Shown: in pieces, positions 23,466-25,520 of the stretch
Position numbering within the stretch: position 1 is the first letter of the stretch
Layout: each line of letters starts with the position of its first letter
IMG/VR virus record: IMGVR_UViG_3300022725_000237
Location: 1-25,520 of that record
Strand: one strand, 5' to 3'
Source of the DNA: a virus
DNA: 25,520 nucleotides
Position numbers and translations under genes: made by a program
Notes under the pieces: model-generated
Seen by the model: the letters and a program-made list of their open reading frames with translations, nothing else
What the model was told of the DNA's origin: nothing
Database searches by the model: none

Positions 23466-24529
23466 CGCTTTTTTCCCAACAGCCAGTCGTTGAAATCCTT
23501 GTAGTGCGGGGGCGGGGGGAAGGGGATCACCGTGCGTTTCTGATGCAAAAAAACCTCCACTGCCGCGTCAAAGGCGACGTCTGCCTCTGACCCGTCCGCA
23601 TCGTTGTCCTTGCCCAGATAGACCGGGTCACAGACCTCCGGTAAAATGATGTTTTTCAGGTTGGCAACAGAAATCGTGCACCACACCCGCTTTTCAGGAC
23701 ATGCCATCACAATCGACAACGCATTTTCCGGCCCCTCGTGCAACACAATGGGGGACGGTGTGGTTTGATCCCTCAACGCCTTGCGCTCTGACCCCCGCCA
23801 CAAACGGATACAACCGCCATAGGCCTTGTAAGTCCCCAGTGTCAGTTTGGCGTCCTTGACGCCCTGCAATTTGATCACCTGCCCGTCCGCTTCACGCTGC
23901 AAATAGATGCGGTGAATGCCACACGGCTTGTTGTCGTTGCCCACAATCAGGGCAATCAACGCCGGATGCATCTTTTGGGTTTCACGGTGATAAACGGCGG
24001 GATGAAACCGCAAGGCGCGCGGCTGATATCCCAGTTTTTCCAAATCAATCCCGCGGCTTTTCAGATATAAATCCGCGGCCGTTGCGCGCAATCGCGGCTG
24101 GGCTTCTCCCCAAATCCGCATCGCCGCGCCATACCATTTGTTGTCCGGTTCCTTCGCCGCCTTTTTGCGTTGTTCGGCGGCCCGGCGCCGGGCATCTTCC
24201 ACGCGCTTGGGATCACCGGTTTCCAGTCCCAGATACTGCTTGGCCCAGGTTACGGCCTTGGCGATATCACCCCCGCATTCCGCCACCCGGATCAGCTCCA
24301 GCATGTCACCGGCCTCTCCGCTGGCGAAATCGGACCACACGCCGCGGCGCTTGCCCTTGCCGATGTTGATGGACATGGACGATCCTTTTTCGCCCCAGAC
24401 CGACCCGACACAATATTCTGTGCCGTGGCGCACCCCGTTGGGATACAGCCGGGAAGCCAGATTTTCCGCATCCGCCTTCAACATGTCGGCGATTTCAGAA
24501 ACATCGATATCGCGACCATTTCCGCCCAT
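23462..24529 (-). CDS. Toprim-domain DNA primase
   Basis: 355 residues, ATG 24529 one base after the stop of the 36-codon ORF. The N-terminal part (KRRGVWSDFASGEAGDMLEL) is the usual region before the catalytic core in phage primases, but the classic CHC2 zinc-finger cysteines are not evident. A basic linker (RRRAAEQRKKAAKE) leads to the core. Toprim motifs are LHEGPENALS (E265) and LGKDNDADGSEAD (D308, D310), and the C-terminus has the KDFNDWL motif typical of the group. It should make RNA primers and work with the helicase encoded downstream. Confidence 0.85.
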   Translation of the reverse strand: MGGNGRDIDVSEIADMLKADAENLASRLYPNGVRHGTEYCVGSVWGEKGSSMSINIGKGKRRGVWSDFASGEAGDMLELIRVAECGGDIAKAVTWAKQYLGLETGDPKRVEDARRRAAEQRKKAAKEPDNKWYGAAMRIWGEAQPRLRATAADLYLKSRGIDLEKLGYQPRALRFHPAVYHRETQKMHPALIALIVGNDNKPCGIHRIYLQREADGQVIKLQGVKDAKLTLGTYKAYGGCIRLWRGSERKALRDQTTPSPIVLHEGPENALSIVMACPEKRVWCTISVANLKNIILPEVCDPVYLGKDNDADGSEADVAFDAAVEVFLHQKRTVIPFPPPPHYKDFNDWLLGKKR

Positions 24530-24530
24530 T

Positions 24531-24641
24531 TTATCGCCCCCGGTATTTCAGGCGATGCGCCGCCAGGGCACATTCCGACCCGGCCAGTTGAAACAACTGC
24601 GCCAGGTCAATCAGAAACCGGATCACAAGCCTGCGTAACAT
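24531..24641 (-). CDS. 36-residue coupled small ORF
   Basis: ATG 24641 overlaps the upstream TAA (TAATG) and has a perfect GGGAGG ribosome site; the stop TAA is one base before the primase ATG. The peptide (MLRRLVIRFLIDLAQLFQLA, then GSECALAAHRLKYRGR) is a basic amphipathic helix. Tight junctions on both sides argue that it is translated. It is either a real small protein or a translational bridge to the primase. Confidence 0.55.
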   Translation of the reverse strand: MLRRLVIRFLIDLAQLFQLAGSECALAAHRLKYRGR

Positions 24642-25150
24642 TAAACCTCCCTCAGCAGGACAATCTCGTCCTGCAACTGGCGAAGGCGGCTTTGCACACC
24701 CTGAAGCTTCTCGTCCACGTCACTGACCGCCAGCCACTTCGCATCCGGCAACAAAACTTCGGCCAGAATTTTCAATCCGAATAAATGTGCCGCACGGCCA
24801 AGATTACCGGCTTGGGGGGCAGGCGGGTGGTCCTGCCGGATCCAGCTCTTGGCCGTGGGCACCGAGACTTCGAAATCACACGCGATTTTTTTGGCACGGT
24901 CACGCGCCTCGTACCGCTGGATCAGGGCGGTCCGCCAGCGAAGACCCAATTCCTGCTTTGAAAATTCGATATCCTCACTGGACATGTTTATTTCTCCCTG
25001 CGCTTGGAATACTTCAAGTCGCAGGGAGGCCACTTCACCATTGCCGCGTGAAGGGAGGTTGAACTGCAATTGCGGTGGTGGGGCTGCTGCCGCCACTCCA
25101 GCCCCACCACCAAACAAAAACCCTTGCCGAGGATCTAATTGCTTGATCAT
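24641..25150 (-). CDS. HTH DNA-binding early protein
   Basis: 169 residues from ATG 25150, which overlaps the Cro-like gene's stop (ATGA). An internal ATG at 24985 also has a good GGGAG site and would give 114 residues that contain the whole ordered part. The first 55 residues are G/A/P rich. The recognisable domain is RDRAKKIACDFEVSVPTAKSWIRQ, a helix-turn-helix of the type found in early phage regulators. The C-terminus (DVDEKLQGVQSRLRQLQDEI) is a coiled coil, suggesting a dimer. It may regulate early transcription or recruit replication proteins. Confidence 0.6.
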   Translation of the reverse strand: MIKQLDPRQGFLFGGGAGVAAAAPPPQLQFNLPSRGNGEVASLRLEVFQAQGEINMSSEDIEFSKQELGLRWRTALIQRYEARDRAKKIACDFEVSVPTAKSWIRQDHPPAPQAGNLGRAAHLFGLKILAEVLLPDAKWLAVSDVDEKLQGVQSRLRQLQDEIVLLREV

Positions 25151-25380
25151 GCCGCCGCCTCATCTCTGTTTTTCTTTAACCAGTCCAAGCGGGTTTGGTG
25201 CATATCATCTAACGTGACTTCACCATTGGTTTCTTTAATGATCTTTTGTTTCATCAAAGCATCAGGCTCACGTTCACCAGAGCAATACCGAAGAACGGTT
25301 AAACGACCACGCCCGATCAATCGACCAAAGGCAGCATGGTTACCGTTAAAGCTTTGTTTTATGTGTTCAGATAATCTCAT
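25147..25380 (-). CDS. Cro-like small HTH regulator
   Basis: 77 residues, ATG 25380. RLSEHIKQSFNGNHAAFGRL then GRGRLTVLRYCSGEREPDAL is a Cro/YdaS-type helix-turn-helix. It is the first gene of the leftward early operon, facing a divergent repressor-like gene. There is no ribosome site. The promoter -10 box ends nine bases before the ATG, so the mRNA is probably leaderless or nearly so. Confidence 0.7.
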   Translation of the reverse strand: MRLSEHIKQSFNGNHAAFGRLIGRGRLTVLRYCSGEREPDALMKQKIIKETNGEVTLDDMHQTRLDWLKKNRDEAAA

Positions 25381-25388
25381 AGGGCCAA

Positions 25389-25417
25389 AAGTTACCGATA
25401 CGGTAACTTTATGTCAA
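25389..25417 (-). promoter_or_regulatory. Leftward early promoter
   Basis: TTGACA (25417..25412), 17-bp spacer, TAACTT (25394..25389). The operator palindrome covers the spacer and most of the -10 box, so a bound repressor would block RNA polymerase. Confidence 0.7.
25391..25407. promoter_or_regulatory. Repressor/Cro operator palindrome
   Basis: GTTACCG-ATA-CGGTAAC is a perfect 7-3-7 palindrome. Related GGTTAC half-sites occur at 25461-25466 and 25478-25483, close to the start of the rightward gene, as expected for several operators in an immunity region. Confidence 0.75.
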
Positions 25418-25475
25418 ATGGAAAGTTGCAAGTTCAGGTACTTACGTGAGTTTCCAAATCGGTTACTTTAATTCT

Positions 25476-25520
25476 ATGGTTACACGAGTGAATAGAATAA
25501 AAGAACTTAGAAAAGACCGG
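25476..25520 (+). CDS. Divergent repressor-like gene (5' end only)
   Basis: Only 15 codons are visible: ATG 25476, MVTRVNRIKELRKDR, open to the window edge. The RIKELRKDR stretch is the typical first helix of an XRE-family (CI-like) repressor. GTG 25488 is an alternative start. There is no ribosome site before either. A possible -10 (TACTTT, 25464-25469) would put the transcript start at the ATG. The identity rests on few residues plus the divergent position opposite a Cro-like gene. Confidence 0.55.
   Translation, partial: MVTRVNRIKELRKDR

Noticed and set aside
1-25520. tRNA genes, integrase, attachment sites, phage RNA polymerase or DNA polymerase, lysis genes
   Set aside because: I looked for these and saw none that can be supported; they would lie outside the window if present.

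Overview
The window is about 25.5 kb of a temperate, short-tailed (podovirus, T7-like morphogenesis) phage or prophage. The host is most likely an alphaproteobacterium; that rests on protein style and moderate GC content and is only a weak inference. Almost everything is encoded on the minus strand in one tightly packed direction, with ATGA, TGATG and TAATG stop/start overlaps. The genes therefore read from the right end of the window (early) to the left end (late).

Right end, immunity and early genes (25520 to 21238): a rightward repressor-like gene runs off the window (25476..25520). It is divergent from a Cro-like small HTH protein (25147..25380), and a perfect palindromic operator sits inside the leftward promoter. 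Next come an HTH protein, a 36-codon coupled ORF, a Toprim primase, a 92-aa unknown and a P-loop helicase. There is no phage RNA polymerase or DNA polymerase in the window, so a T7-like virion is combined with lambda/P1-like control.

Middle (20850 to 21237): a 388-bp non-coding region carries nested inverted repeats, iteron-like repeats at 11-bp and 8-bp periods, and a 39-bp alternating pyrimidine/purine core. It is a candidate replication origin or packaging site, lying between the helicase and the terminase genes.

Late genes (20849 to 1): putative small terminase, a small coupled ORF, large terminase, a DnaA-domain-IV-like/zinc-ribbon protein, a putative permuted papain-like hydrolase, a small charged protein, the T7-type portal, a Bbp19-like protein, scaffold, major capsid, decoration-like protein, tail tubular proteins A and B, internal (ejected) virion proteins, and the N-terminal part of a T7 gp17-like tail fibre cut by the window edge.

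Cargo inside the structural cluster (12886 to 14610): between scaffold and capsid lies a P1 immI-type locus. It has a consensus promoter, a C4-like structured antisense RNA, an icd-like overlapping frame and an antirepressor. Beside it are a small putative membrane ORF and a complete DinJ/YafQ toxin-antitoxin pair on the opposite strand.

Most notable: (1) the 1000-aa ejected-protein gene at 3214..6216 appears to be a polyvalent protein carrying a BECR/MuF-C-like nuclease-type domain and a DdrB/ParB-like domain; (2) the C4-icd-ant switch sits inside the capsid operon; (3) the 20897..21148 repeat structure.
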